Positions 1-11,035 of a DNA stretch of 64,000 nucleotides are shown here, piece after piece. Numbering within the stretch: position 1 is the stretch's first letter; the number at the start of each line of letters is the position of its first letter. A program made the translations under genes and the position numbers. The notes beneath the pieces were generated by a model that saw nothing but the letters and a program-made list of their open reading frames with translations, was not told the origin of the DNA and made no database searches. Origin of the DNA: Euonymus europaeus (Eukaryota; Streptophyta; Magnoliopsida; Celastrales; Celastraceae); NCBI GenBank assembly GCA_963580455.1, contig OY756965.1, positions 24,898,902 to 24,962,901 of the forward strand, given 5' to 3'.

Positions 1-468
1 GTGACTTCTGGTGATTTGGCTAGTCGGGTTCTGCTAATTTTGTGCAATGTGGCTGCTTGCATGGAGGGTAGATCAGCAATGCTTGATGCGAATGCGGTGG
101 CAATATTGGTGGGGATATTGAGAGATGGGCAAGGAGAATCGGAGGTGATTCGGGAAAATTGTGTCGCAGTATTGTTTGCTCTGAGTCATGGGAGCTTGAG
201 GTTCAGGGGGTTGGCTAAGACTGCAAGGGCTGTGGAAGTGTTGAGAGAGATTGAAGAGAGAGGGAGCGAGAGAGCGAGGGAGAAAGCAAAGAGGATATTA
301 CAGATCATGAAGGGGAGAGGAGATGAGGAGGAGGAGGAGGAGGAGGAGGAGGAGGAGGAGAAAGGCTTGGATTTGGAGGAGGTTCTGGAATCAGGTCTAT
401 TGAGTCGGACTAATCAACTGCGAATTGGTGGGGCGAAAATCAATGGTCCAAACTCTACAGATTTTTGA
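1..468 (+). CDS. U-box/ARM-repeat E3 ubiquitin ligase, C-terminal part (PUB38/39-like), 5' end outside window
   Basis: The frame is open from the first base and ends at a TGA-proximal stop at 466-468, leaving 155 visible residues. They read as the last armadillo repeats of a plant U-box protein: helices around LLILCNVAACMEGR and ENCVAVLFALSHGSLRF, then the RAREKAKRILQIMKG helix typical of the end of PUB proteins. An uninterrupted run of about 13 glutamates, encoded by GAG repeats, follows, then an acidic tail. The family attaches ubiquitin to target proteins through an N-terminal U-box that would lie outside the window; the ARM repeats bind substrates. The gene is probably intron-poor here. 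The PUB39 link rests on memory of the family and on the neighbouring glycosylase and SDH7 genes. The true start cannot be seen. Confidence 0.8.
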   Translation: MTSGDLASRVLLILCNVAACMEGRSAMLDANAVAILVGILRDGQGESEVIRENCVAVLFALSHGSLRFRGLAKTARAVEVLREIEERGSERAREKAKRILQIMKGRGDEEEEEEEEEEEEKGLDLEEVLESGLLSRTNQLRIGGAKINGPNSTDF

Positions 469-1073
469 TTGTAATTATTCATAGGTTTATAGGTTAACTG
501 TTGTTTAGTTGGAGGAGTTCGATTCAGTGCTCGTATTGCATTTGCAACCTCAGGTTTGGGATTGTCTTGTGTATTTGCTAATGTTGGGTGTATGTATGGC
601 TGAGTAGTAGGAGTGTTTTATTTTTCTTTGTGGATTTATTTTCTTCTAGTTAAATTGTATATAGCAAGGATTCAAGATTTTGAAATCTGGAATGTGGATT
701 TGTACAAGGGAGGATTTAGGTTTTCGTAACTTATATTTTTAATTTGGTTGTTTGGATGTGAGATTAATGGTTTTAGTTTTGCATTCAATTAATGGTAGAA
801 ATTCCTCAATTAATGGAGAGATGCTTACACGAACATGTTGTTAACTCAATTAATTCTGGAACAATATGGTGATGGAACACATCTTCTGACTTAAGTTTAG
901 CTTGGTATTGGTTCTTACGCTTTTAGTGTACTGTACATTTTTGTTAGGGATGCAGGAGAGTAAGAAAGAAGGATTGCCAAAAACAATTTTTTTTAAGCAG
1001 CATCTTTTAAGTGTTTTTGAATTTGGAATTGATTATTCAACTGAGAGGTTTTGAATGTTTTGCTTGGTTTCAG
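469..1073. other. Spacer between PUB gene and glycosylase pseudogene
   Basis: AT-rich DNA with T-rich tracts, likely holding the 3' UTR of the U-box gene. It may also hold decayed upstream exons of the glycosylase pseudogene, but I could not recognise any. Confidence 0.4.
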
Positions 1074-2325
1074 GTTCTTGCAGCAAATTCAAAATGTATA
1101 GAGAATGCCATTAGTGTGGAGGATTGGCCACTACTAAGGCTGCTTGCATCAAGAACGTACTGAGTTGTTTGCTAAAGAGAAGGCAAGTTGTGTTTGGAGT
1201 ACATGCGAGATTTATCAGTTGAAGAAATCAAGGCTGAATTCTCAAGTTTTAAAGGAGTTGGCCTCAAAACGGTCAGTTATTCTCACTTCAATTTCTTTCA
1301 CAATCTCTCAATAGTTTCATTCATTGGATTAAAGAATGCTGATGATCCTGTGCAAATTTTTGGGATCTTCTGCTTCGGCTTGGAGCAACTTCAATATTGT
1401 TATTTGTATGATCTTGTTGTTTGTGGTTTTTGATATTTATAAATTAACAGCGCCAATGCATGTCCAATAGATATCGAACAAACACCTACGCGCACCCATG
1501 CATATAGATTGTTGACATGCAGTTCTGTAATGCGGATGGCTCACAGCGTATACACCACCCATCAAATTGCAGCTCTATTTGTTAGTTGTTATCCCTGTAT
1601 CAATTTGTTAATTTATGAATCTTTCATTTTTGCTAAGTGATAGTGTCTCCGCCCCATATTTTTTGCAGCAGCTATTTACATGGCATGTTGGATGCTCCTA
1701 TGAGCATTACAGTGTGATCATATGGCAGTGTGTTCTCAGCAAATTGGTTCTTACTGGAGTAGTATCTTTTTCTTCTGTAGAACTCTGTTCCATATCAATT
1801 ATAGGTTTGTTTCTTACTTCTTTGGTGATTAACAGAGTGTCTGTGCGATGTTTGGGAGTATCTATTGGCAGCACGCTAAATTAAGAAACCATCAGGAACA
1901 GTACAATTATAGCTGCTTCTCCTCCCTTCCATAGTTTTCAAGTTGGGCAGCAGGGAGAATTTGATGGCATGGGGTGAGGATAGTCTGAATTGAAAATATC
2001 AGTTCTGACTCGAGGCCATATGCAGTTGCCAGCTTCATATCAAGTGCTAGAGAAATAATGCTTGCTTTGCTCATGCCGAACTATTTATGCAGGTGTTTAA
2101 GATTGCAAAGAGCATTGGTTGTGCCTCAGACGTTGCTGATCGGAATAATACATACCTTCATCTCAACCTAAGGATCCCTAATGAAGTCAAATTTGATCTG
2201 AATGGTCGTCTTTTCACTCACGGTAAGCTTTGCCGTAAAAATGCACCAGCAAAGGCAGTAACCCGAGAGAAAGTGTATCCCATGCTATTGCCTGTGCCCA
2301 TTTGAATGTCAGCAAGAAGTACCAA
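1074..2325 (+). pseudogene. Broken HhH-GPD base-excision DNA glycosylase (At3g47830-like)
   Basis: Two blocks match a plant HhH-GPD DNA glycosylase. Block one (about 1074-1280, after a CAG acceptor) encodes VLAANSKCIENAIS, then in another frame CGGLATTKAACIKNVL, then in another frame CLEYMRDLSVEEIK and the hairpin segment FKGVGLKT. Block two (2087-2305) encodes VFKIAKSIGCASDVADRN, a segment like NTYLHLNLRIPNEVKFDLN and a stretch like LFTHGKLC, the region before the C-terminal cysteine cluster. At least two single-base frameshifts lie within about 110 bases of block one, near 1115 and 1190. The exon normally carrying the catalytic aspartate between the blocks is not recognisable, and the first exons are missing. 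Intact relatives remove damaged or modified bases through a helix-hairpin-helix plus a catalytic Asp. A working protein is not possible. Confidence 0.75.
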
Positions 2326-3238
2326 TCAAGACTACCGAGGAATTAGAGTAGTTTTGATCTGCTCTCTATTAGGTCTGCTAGACTGGATTTGTTAGAACTT
2401 GAATACGAAACGCAGAGTGGAATAGTCTATAAACATTCAAAACTTGCTTCTCAAATGAGAAATTCACAAGGTATTATTGAATCAATTTTCGTTGGATAAG
2501 GTAATTATTGTTGGATTTTATGTCATCTCTCTTTGGTCTGGTGGACATGAAACTCTTGTCCATTGCCTATACATATTACAAGATACCCCTTATGACTGCA
2601 GCAGGGAGTTTAGTCATTTAGGTTAAGACTTAAAACTCACTCCCCAAGTGCTGGAGAGTGCTTTAATGAATAAATCTCTTTTTCATCCGATAAGTTAACC
2701 TTCTTGATTGACCATAATTTGGCATTATGTTATAGGTATCACGGGTTTAATCCCGAACTTTTACATTGGAGTCTCTTGCTAAGTAAATAAATTTTGTGCG
2801 CGCAAATTTAACGAGATGTCTAAAAGGTTAATTGGTATGTTTGTTATTTATTACTAAAAAAATGAGCACATTATAATATTAAGATTAACATTTAGAAAGA
2901 TGGGTAAGAAAGCATAAAATAAATATATGGTTTAAAATTCTGCCAGCCTCCACTTTTAAGTTTTAACCGCGGTAGGGGGAAAAAATCTGCGCAGTGTGAT
3001 TGGTGGATAATTTATTACAGTAGATATGATTGGTCGCTCAACGATATTCCACGGTTCCACCTCAGTCTTTAGTTGGAAAGGCGGTAAGTGGCATTTTCGT
3101 ATTTTTGTCAACTTCGACAGCTTCCTCTTGTTCGTCGTCGAAGCCAATCTCTCTCAATTATTCTTTGTCCACCAGATCTCTGTATCTAGGTGTCTCCGTC
3201 CCTCGTGTATCCGAAGAAGATTGTTCGACTAATACACG
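2326..3238. other. Spacer and presumed promoter/5' UTR of MNS5
   Basis: AT-rich sequence without a convincing gene. A B-box-like stretch near 2740 hints at an old SINE fragment. The last 200 bases become C/T-rich, as expected for the leader of the mannosidase gene. Confidence 0.4.
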
Positions 3239-6200
3239 ATGATGACGCCTCACAAATCTAGGACATGGGCTCTCGCGCTTCTTATCATCTCTTCCATTTT
3301 CTTCGACTCCTCCATGTCGAAGCACTGGGTGACCAAAAGAAGACTCATGAGAGAGAAAGTGCGTGGGATGTAAGTTTATCCCTGATTTTGTCCCTCTTAA
3401 CGATTGACTTTAATGCTCTCATCGAATTCTCCTTTGTTTGGGCTATGCGGGTTTTCAATTCTATCATATTTGAGTTAAAACTCCTTTTGTTCCATCTGAA
3501 GTTTTTTGTAATGGTAGCTGTTGGGATTTGGTATCTTAATACTTATTTTTATCATCAAATTTTACATTATAATATGAAACAATGTGGATTGTGGACTACT
3601 CGGTTTGTACAATTGACTTTGGTTTATGGCACTCATGAAGATATTTATCCACCATGAATAAGGTTCGGCATTCATCAACTCCGTTTACTTTAATCTTAAG
3701 AGTACTTAGTTTTCCATCCACATAACATTATTCAGGCAATTGTACTTTTCTCTTAAATAATAAAAGTTCATTGGTTTTCCATGGTTGCTCTTCAAAGCTA
3801 CCTAGAGGGCCTTGTCGATATGGGATGTTGAAATCTTTTAGAAAGGTCCTTTGAGGTGGGATTGAGAAATGTGTCCATCAAGGTTGAGCTTTTGGCTCGA
3901 TGAACGGATAGAAACAGCTCCTTTAATATCACGCTTTATGGATATTTTTGCATATCAGAAGCAACAAAGCGTTCAAAATACTTCGTTTAGCAAATGCAAT
4001 GAATTAGGAAATAGATACCTTTGATGCCTTTTGTGTGTTAAATCATAAAAATCTCATTAATAAGGATGTGGGGAATTAAATATGGAAAAATACCAAAAGT
4101 GGTGGCTTTGAAGTCAAAACTTACAACAGAACACATGTGGAGAACTCTCAAAAATGATGGTAATGACTTCTATGATCTGAAGATCTTTTTGGAATCCAGA
4201 ATTCCTATGATGGTCCCTTTGTTTAATTGGTAGTCCTTGTGGGAAGAAATCTTCATATTTAATAATCTTCGCAAAAAAATTCAAGATCATGGAGGATAAA
4301 TGCTATGTATGAAGAGAGACAAAAGATGACTTATCCTTCTTCTTCTTCATTGCTCATGTTTTACAAGGGTGTTGGATCATGGGTTGATATTGGGTGCTGG
4401 CTGACTCTTAGGAAATAAAAATGGTTCCGTATATTGGAATATTTGATAGGAAAGAAACAAGCAAGACAGTGACGGTGTTGAGTGTTAATTAGGCGTTGTT
4501 CTTGATGGAGGTATTAAAAAACATCAGTTTGCAAATCCATGTGAGACTGTTATTTTGACATTTGATATTATGATCCATCCTCTAAATTGTGAAGCTTTTA
4601 AGTTCTTATAGAAGCTAACTAAGTGCTCCCTAAGTTTTTTTTTTCTGTCTGGAGAACTAGAGAAGACACTTTTACGCTGGGAAAAAAAAATTACGATTTT
4701 TTTTTTTGTTTTTGTAATAGATCAATTGGACATGGAGAAAATGTTTTTCATTTCATTTATTGCTCTTACGTGACAGGTTTTACCATGCATATGAAAACTA
4801 TATCAACCATGCTTTCCCGGTCAGTTCACTTCCCTACCAATTGCTATAGTTTTCTATTTAATAATTTATTTATTTACTCTGAATCACGTAGCTCATAATT
4901 TTCAATTTCATAACAGCATGATGAGCTGAAGCCTCTAACCAAAACTTTCACCGACTCCCTTAGCGAGCTTGGAAACCTGAAGGTAATTACCAATAGAGAA
5001 CTTGATAGATCATAGTTACAAAGGACTAATGATGATCCATCATCTCCTTCACAGCTAGAGCACTTACCACAAGATTACAATGGTTCTGCTCTCACACTAA
5101 TTGAATCATTGTCCAGGTATGAATCACGATTTAAAGTAGGTTTTTGTAATCTTTTCGTTGCTATTTCCATGGAAACCTTCCTACTGATTGTTGTATTAGT
5201 TTCTCTTTCATGTTCTTGAGAATTATTGTTTAGACTCAAGGTTTCACTCTCTCTCAGCCTTGTCATCCTCGGTAACAACACGGAATTTGGAAGGGCAGTT
5301 CTTTGGATTTCTGAAAACATAAGATTTGATGTTGATGCTAGAACAAATCTTTTTGAGGTATCTACTGTAAAGTCTATTTAAACTTTTAGTTGACTCAAAG
5401 CTTGTGTTATGCAGCTTGAAATTTAATAATACTTGGGTTTAGTATTACTATTAAGTATTACTTTGTTCTTTTACATGTCAAGCTTTTTTAGTGGTGATTT
5501 TCCACTTGATTTCTATTGTGTAGTGCAACATAAGAGTTCTTGGGGGGCTTGTTTCTGCTCATATTCTTGCTACTGATTCTGCAAACAGAATGATCAAAGG
5601 ACCTTATAAGAATCAGCTGCTTATTCTGGCAGAGGATTTGGGGCGACGCTTTCTACCTGCGTTTGATACACCAACTGGATTGCCGTATGCATGGATTAAC
5701 TTGAAGGTACTTAAGAAAATGTTCCTAATTTTAAGAATAGTATTTTTATTCATATTAATTTAGTACAATATGATATCCAGCATCTCTTATATATTCTGTT
5801 TAAATTCAGGATGTTGTCTTCGTTTCAAAAGACCAATTTTAGCTTCCTATGTATGGTCATAAAAGATATGGATACTTACTATCTTACGTATTGTGGATCC
5901 TAGACTGTTGTACCAGAATGTGCATATTTTGAGTTTCAAATAAGAATTGGAAGAAAGAAAGAAAGAAGAAAGACTATCTGGTTTTTGTTAAAGTTTTGCC
6001 CTAATCAAATTTCTTTAGGCTAAATGCATGGGAATATACTATTACTTCCAGATAATGATTTTCTTTGGAAAATAAAATAAAGAATCAGGTAGGACTCTTA
6101 TTGTCCATGGATGGTTGAAGGACTTCATTTGAAATTTTGAATGAAATTTAGATTTCAGATAAAGTTTTGCCAAGTATAAGCATGTTGCATTGTTTTGTTG

Positions 6201-9200
6201 TAAGAAGGATATATGACTCCGCAGCAATGCAAAATTCTATGGGCAGTATGGAGTCATGGAGAAAGAGACTACTGAAACAAGCACCTCTGGCTGTGGTGAG
6301 GACCTGTGTACCTTGTTTTAAGAAGAGGCCATAATAAAACTTGTGCTTTACTGAGATTGGTTGATTTCATTTGCCTGGACTCAGGTTCATTGATTCTTGA
6401 AATGGGAGCATTATCACGATTAACTGGTGACCCTAGATTTGAGGCTGCAGCTTTACGTGCGCTTCGTAAGTTGTGGAGCATGCGAAGTTCTTTAAATCTA
6501 TTAGGAACAACACTTGATGTGGTAACTGGAGAATGGATTGAGCATTCGTCTGGGATTGGTGCTGGTATGTGCTTTGCTGGCTTTGACATTCTTTAGATTC
6601 TTATCAACATTTCATGGTATTTTTTGGTCTGTTCAAGTATCTTATCTCGAGTTTCTGCAGCTACTCTAATTTTTCAACCTTCTGATACCTTGGTTGTGCA
6701 TGATTGCATTGCATACCAGCTTTATCCCTCTCTCCATCTCTGTTTCTCAACTTTGATTTGTCTGATTCTGGACTCTGCAAAGCTTCTCTCAGGGGTTGAT
6801 TCATTTTACGAATATCTATTCAAAGCTCACATTCTCTTTGGGAAGGAGGAATATTGGAGAATGTTCCATACTGCTTATCTTGCTGTGCAGAAATATTTCA
6901 GGCACGGTCCATGGTACTGTTCTGAGCATGCATCTCCTAGTATAATTGAACTTTACCTTTGAATGTTTTTGCTTGGTCAATTTTCCTCCTCTATTGGTGC
7001 TCTTCTTAAAATTCCTGTCAGGAACTTTACCAAAGTGGTTACTTCACTTGGTATTGCGTTCTGAATTTTACTTGACGAAACAGTTTTAATCAACCTGGTT
7101 CTTCAAATCAACAAAAGGTGCTATTGTTGCCACTTGCCACTTGTTTTATCCATTTCATCCACCTTGATAATTGCTTTTTAATACATTACTTAGCAGTTAC
7201 TGTTTTGGGGTCAATTTTATTATTATTTTTTATTTATGTTTAACATTGAAATATCTACAATCCGAAAGAAGCTGGCCATCAGGAAACGAAGTCCTGGGAG
7301 TTATTTCCAAAATTGGAGGAGTTCAGCATTAACCCTTCTGAATTCTGATAATGCTTGTTGGCACAAATAGACATTGCATATTTACAAATGATACTTGTAG
7401 ATATGTTCTCCTTTAATAATATTTACACTTGACCACTTCTATCCAATATAAAATAACATGTATTAAATTCTTAAAGGACAAAAAAAAAAAAAAAAAAAAA
7501 AACTTAGATCAATACCTGACATAATGGCTGAATGTATTTGGAAAGTAGAAATATTAGAGTCATTTGAAGCAATCTACTTTTGTCCAGGTACCACGATGCT
7601 GATATGAGGACTGGAAAAGCAACTTACTGGCAACTTACAAGCCTTCAAGCATTTTGGCCTGGTCTGCAGGTAAAAGTAGTTAAAGTACTTGAGATATTAC
7701 TTAGTGGATACATTGCATCTTGTGATCTTGTCGATAATATTCTGATCTCTACACTTGAGTTCGTATTAGGTTCTTGTTGGGGATATTTCAGCTGCTAATT
7801 CTTCGCACCGTGAGTTTTTTCATGTGTGGAACAAATTTGGGGTGCTACCAGAAAGGTATCATGCTTTTGTTAGTTTTTGTGAGCTCTATTCTCAGTTGCC
7901 ACATCTAATAAGACCTTTTAGGATATGTTTGGTTTGTTTTATCATCTCAGTTTAACTTTTTTTCTTCTACTGTTTTTTTAATGACTTTATTTAAAAAGTA
8001 ATAAGATCTCAAAATTTTAGGTATTTGTTGGATCATCAAATGATACACCCAACAGAGAAGTATTATCCTTTGCGCCCTGAATTTGCAGAGTCCACATTCT
8101 ACTTATATCAAGCAACAAAAGGTATGCTGGTATGGCAACCTTCTCAGAAAGTTGCCATTCTCGGCCCAGCCTCTCTTTTTTCTCTCACTAATATTCTGCT
8201 TAATTCAATTTAAAATGTGTGAATTTGATACTTGGTGTCCACGAAGTTCATTACGAAGATTGTAGGCGTCTTGTGCCATGGTTGTGCTTGACGTGCTATT
8301 TTTCCATAATACTTTTTGTTTTTGAATTAATACATTTGGTATCTGATCATTCCGCATGTGAAGTTATTGACTTAACAATATTTAAATATTCACCCGAGGA
8401 AAGATGAATTTATAAAAAGTGAAATTTCTACTATTCTAACAATCATGTTTGCTTTCGCGGAGGGAAACGAAAGGCAACTAGTATTCACGCATGCATGTAG
8501 TCCCACAATTTTTAAGATTATTTTTAATTTTTGATTTTATTATTATAATATGGGTAGTGTGTATATCCAGCTGATCTCCATCTTTTGTGTTCCTAGATCC
8601 ATGGTACTTGGAAGTGGGTGAATCAATTATTGATTCTCTTTGTTTATATACCAAAGTGGAAGGAGGCTTTGCAAGTATCAGAGATGTAACAACCATGCAA
8701 TTGGAAGATCATCAGCATAGTTTCTTTCTTGCCGAAATGTAAGCTTGCTCTTCGCCCTCTATCCCAGTCGATAGTGGTCATCAACTCACCATGCATGTAG
8801 AAATATCTTGCAGCCATAAATTCATTGTTTTGAGACTTTTAAGTTGTATCTGACGTAGCATCTTTTGTTCTGTAGGTGCAAATACTTGTATCTTCTCTTC
8901 GACGATTCATTTTTGGTTGATCAAAACTACATTTTCACAACCGAAGGTCACCCTCTTCCAGTGTTAAGTGATTGGCATGAGAGGCTTCCTGAGGCTTATA
9001 TTCCAAAGAATTGGACTTTCGTTAAGGTATTCCTTCTCATCCTCTTTGACGATATGTTCACAATAAGATCGGTCTTCATTTCCTGTAACTTGCTTCGCGA
9101 TTCATTTCAAAATTACGAACAAATTGAACTAACACAACCGGCAATGCATTGTTTATTCTCATGAAACTTTATTTTTTTCCCTATATGTAACTTGGGAATC

Positions 9201-9508
9201 CACTATATTTTGCCACTGAGTGAATGATTAATATCAAAGCGTGAGACACATAGGCTGATGAATTTGTTATCGTGCAGAGTGAAAGACAAATAAGACTAGC
9301 CAGTGCAATGTCTTTACAAGTCTGTCCTGCTACGACCTTGAATTCCGTAGGGCATGGTGGCCAGAAGGTTGAGAGTGCTTGTCACGTCTGTGATGCTCGT
9401 AGTGACCATAGGTGTTTCAGTGATGAAGAATGCGGAGTTGACGCAACCAATTGTAGACGAAGATCATGTAGCATCGCTGGCTACTGCGGGCTATGGTTGG
9501 TTACATAA
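3239..9508 (+). CDS. MNS5: Alpha-mannosidase I-like GH47 protein, EDEM type (MNS5-like), 15 exons
   Basis: Exons: 3239-3369, 4777-4819, 4917-4982, 5055-5116, 5258-5357, 5524-5706, 6247-6295, 6385-6564, 6793-6913, 7588-7669, 7770-7855, 8021-8121, 8597-8738, 8876-9026, 9278-9508. The joined frame is open, 575 aa from the first of two adjacent ATGs, close to the 574 aa I recall for Arabidopsis MNS5. A hydrophobic N-terminal segment (WALALLIISSIFF) looks like a signal peptide or anchor into the ER. GH47 landmarks follow: FYHAYENY, ALTLIESL, ETTETSTSGCGS, FRHGPWYHDADM, LRPEFAEST, HSFFLAEMCKYLYLLF and FTTEGHP. The last exon adds a cysteine-rich tail. Relatives trim mannose from misfolded glycoproteins so that ER-associated degradation can remove them. 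All introns are GT-AG; the first is 1.4 kb. Confidence 0.93.
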
Positions 9509-10098
9509 TATACACACATGTTTACAAAATCTTATATAGACACACAGAGGAGGGAAAAAAAGGGAAAGTTCTGTTCAAGTCGCATTTTGTAGCTTACAGT
9601 TCTTTACATGGACAAAATTGTGGGTTAATTTGGGCTAGTTTTGTAGGGGAATGGATTGTTGGATGGGCTGGACTGAATTTGTGAATAGAGGGCCCATGTT
9701 TGGCATTGCTTTTATTAATTTATGAAATCATTTAAATAAGTATATGTATATTTTTTTAAATGCCGAAGTGGGTGTTTTGCTATAGTTGTCTGGTCAAGTA
9801 TTTTTGGTACTTGGTCTCATTTAATTAGATTTTATTTAATTACGATTCGTTTGGACAGCACACGAAACTAAATAAGCCATGTGAATGAGACCACAACCAC
9901 AAACCTCTTAAGTTGATTATCATAATCATTATAAAATATTCAATAGTTCTGATAAATCACATGTTAATATGTTTGATGTGGTGTATTGAGAGTTTGGCAC
10001 CGATGAAATAGTATGATAAAGATTGTGCTAGTCATCCATAATGTTCAATGTACATAGTCACATAAATTTTAAGCCAAGTCGAGATTCAATGACCTTTA
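9509..10098. other. Spacer after MNS5
   Basis: Presumed 3' UTR of the mannosidase gene followed by AT-rich DNA. No gene or clear repeat was recognised. Confidence 0.4.
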
Positions 10099-10361
10099 GA
10101 CTATGCTTGAGAGAGGGATTGAGTTGTGAGGAATTGGGTTGTGAGAGGTTCATAAAAATGAATCCTTGTTTGGTATGAGAAGGGTTGAGACCCTTTATTG
10201 TGAGTGAACACCTCCCAACTCCTCATTTTGAGAAGTTGAGAAAAGAGATGTTGAGCCGTTCGTAAACCCTTCCGAACATTTTGAGGTGTTTGCGCCAACC
10301 AAGGGTTCGAAGGGATTCACTTGTTCGGGAACCCCTTCGAACCCCTCTCCCAAGCAAAACC
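10099..10361. mobile_element. Harbinger/Tourist-like MITE, about 263 bp, TTA duplication
   Basis: The left end GACTATGCTTGAGAGAGGG mirrors the right end, whose reverse complement is GGTTTTGCTTGGGAGAGGG. TTA stands directly outside both ends (10096-10098 and 10362-10364). This is the size and target-site pattern of Tourist-type MITEs moved by PIF/Harbinger transposases. It carries no coding capacity. Further internal inverted similarity (repeated GGTTCGAAGG-like and GAGGTG-like words) suggests hairpin folding. The ends are imperfect, so the copy is not recent. Confidence 0.6.
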
Positions 10362-10364
10362 TTA

Positions 10365-11035
10365 ATTATTCATAAAGATGATTTAAAACTTAAATTGAAG
10401 TACTATTTATGAAAGGTAGAGTCAAATTTTTTTAATTGCCAGATAAAACAAACAAAGAAAAAAAAGTAACAAAGAACGTGGGACAAAGGAAGATTCGAGG
10501 AAGAAGGTGATGAGTGGATCATTATCTTTCCCGATTAAGACATATCTTCGTGGATTTAATCATTGAATCTTATCATATACGCAATTATCATTATAACTGA
10601 TTCTTCATATCAGATTTCGTACATATGTAGACAATTATGTAAATTTCCTAGTCAACTTCACGAAAAAAGCCAGCTCTCCTACCAACTGAAAACCAAACTG
10701 AGTGGAGAGAGTAGTGTAGATGACGAGAGGAGTTTGTTTCACGGCGGAGAAGCATCGCAGACGCTGCCAAATTCAGAGGATGCAATACATATACATATAC
10801 TTGTATATATATGAATTTGGATGTTTGTTGTTGATTTTTATTATTTATTTTCTGGGGTGGGGTGGTGAGGTGTGGTGTGGGGCACAAAGTTAATATTCCT
10901 TCCTTGTATTAACACGCATGTTGGTCTCTCTGTCTCCTGTTCTTGATCATTCCGTTTTTCTGGAAATTCAACTGTTTTTGTAATTTTGTTGATGGTTGAG
11001 GTGGCGGTGTTTTCCTAGTTTGTGGGTTTTTGATA
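10365..11035. promoter_or_regulatory. Upstream region and leader of the CBP60 gene
   Basis: AT-rich DNA with an ATACATATACATATAC / TGTATATATATG stretch at about 10784-10813 that could act as a TATA region. A G/T-rich segment follows near 10852-10882. The coding start is at 11036. No transcription start can be proven. Confidence 0.35.

Noticed and set aside
2740..2770. Possible tRNA gene or SINE (GGTTTAATCCC)
   Set aside because: Only a B-box-like word; no matching A box or cloverleaf was found.
6042..6227. Minus-strand small frame in MNS5 intron 6
   Set aside because: Intronic, no family match, and the surrounding exons splice in frame.
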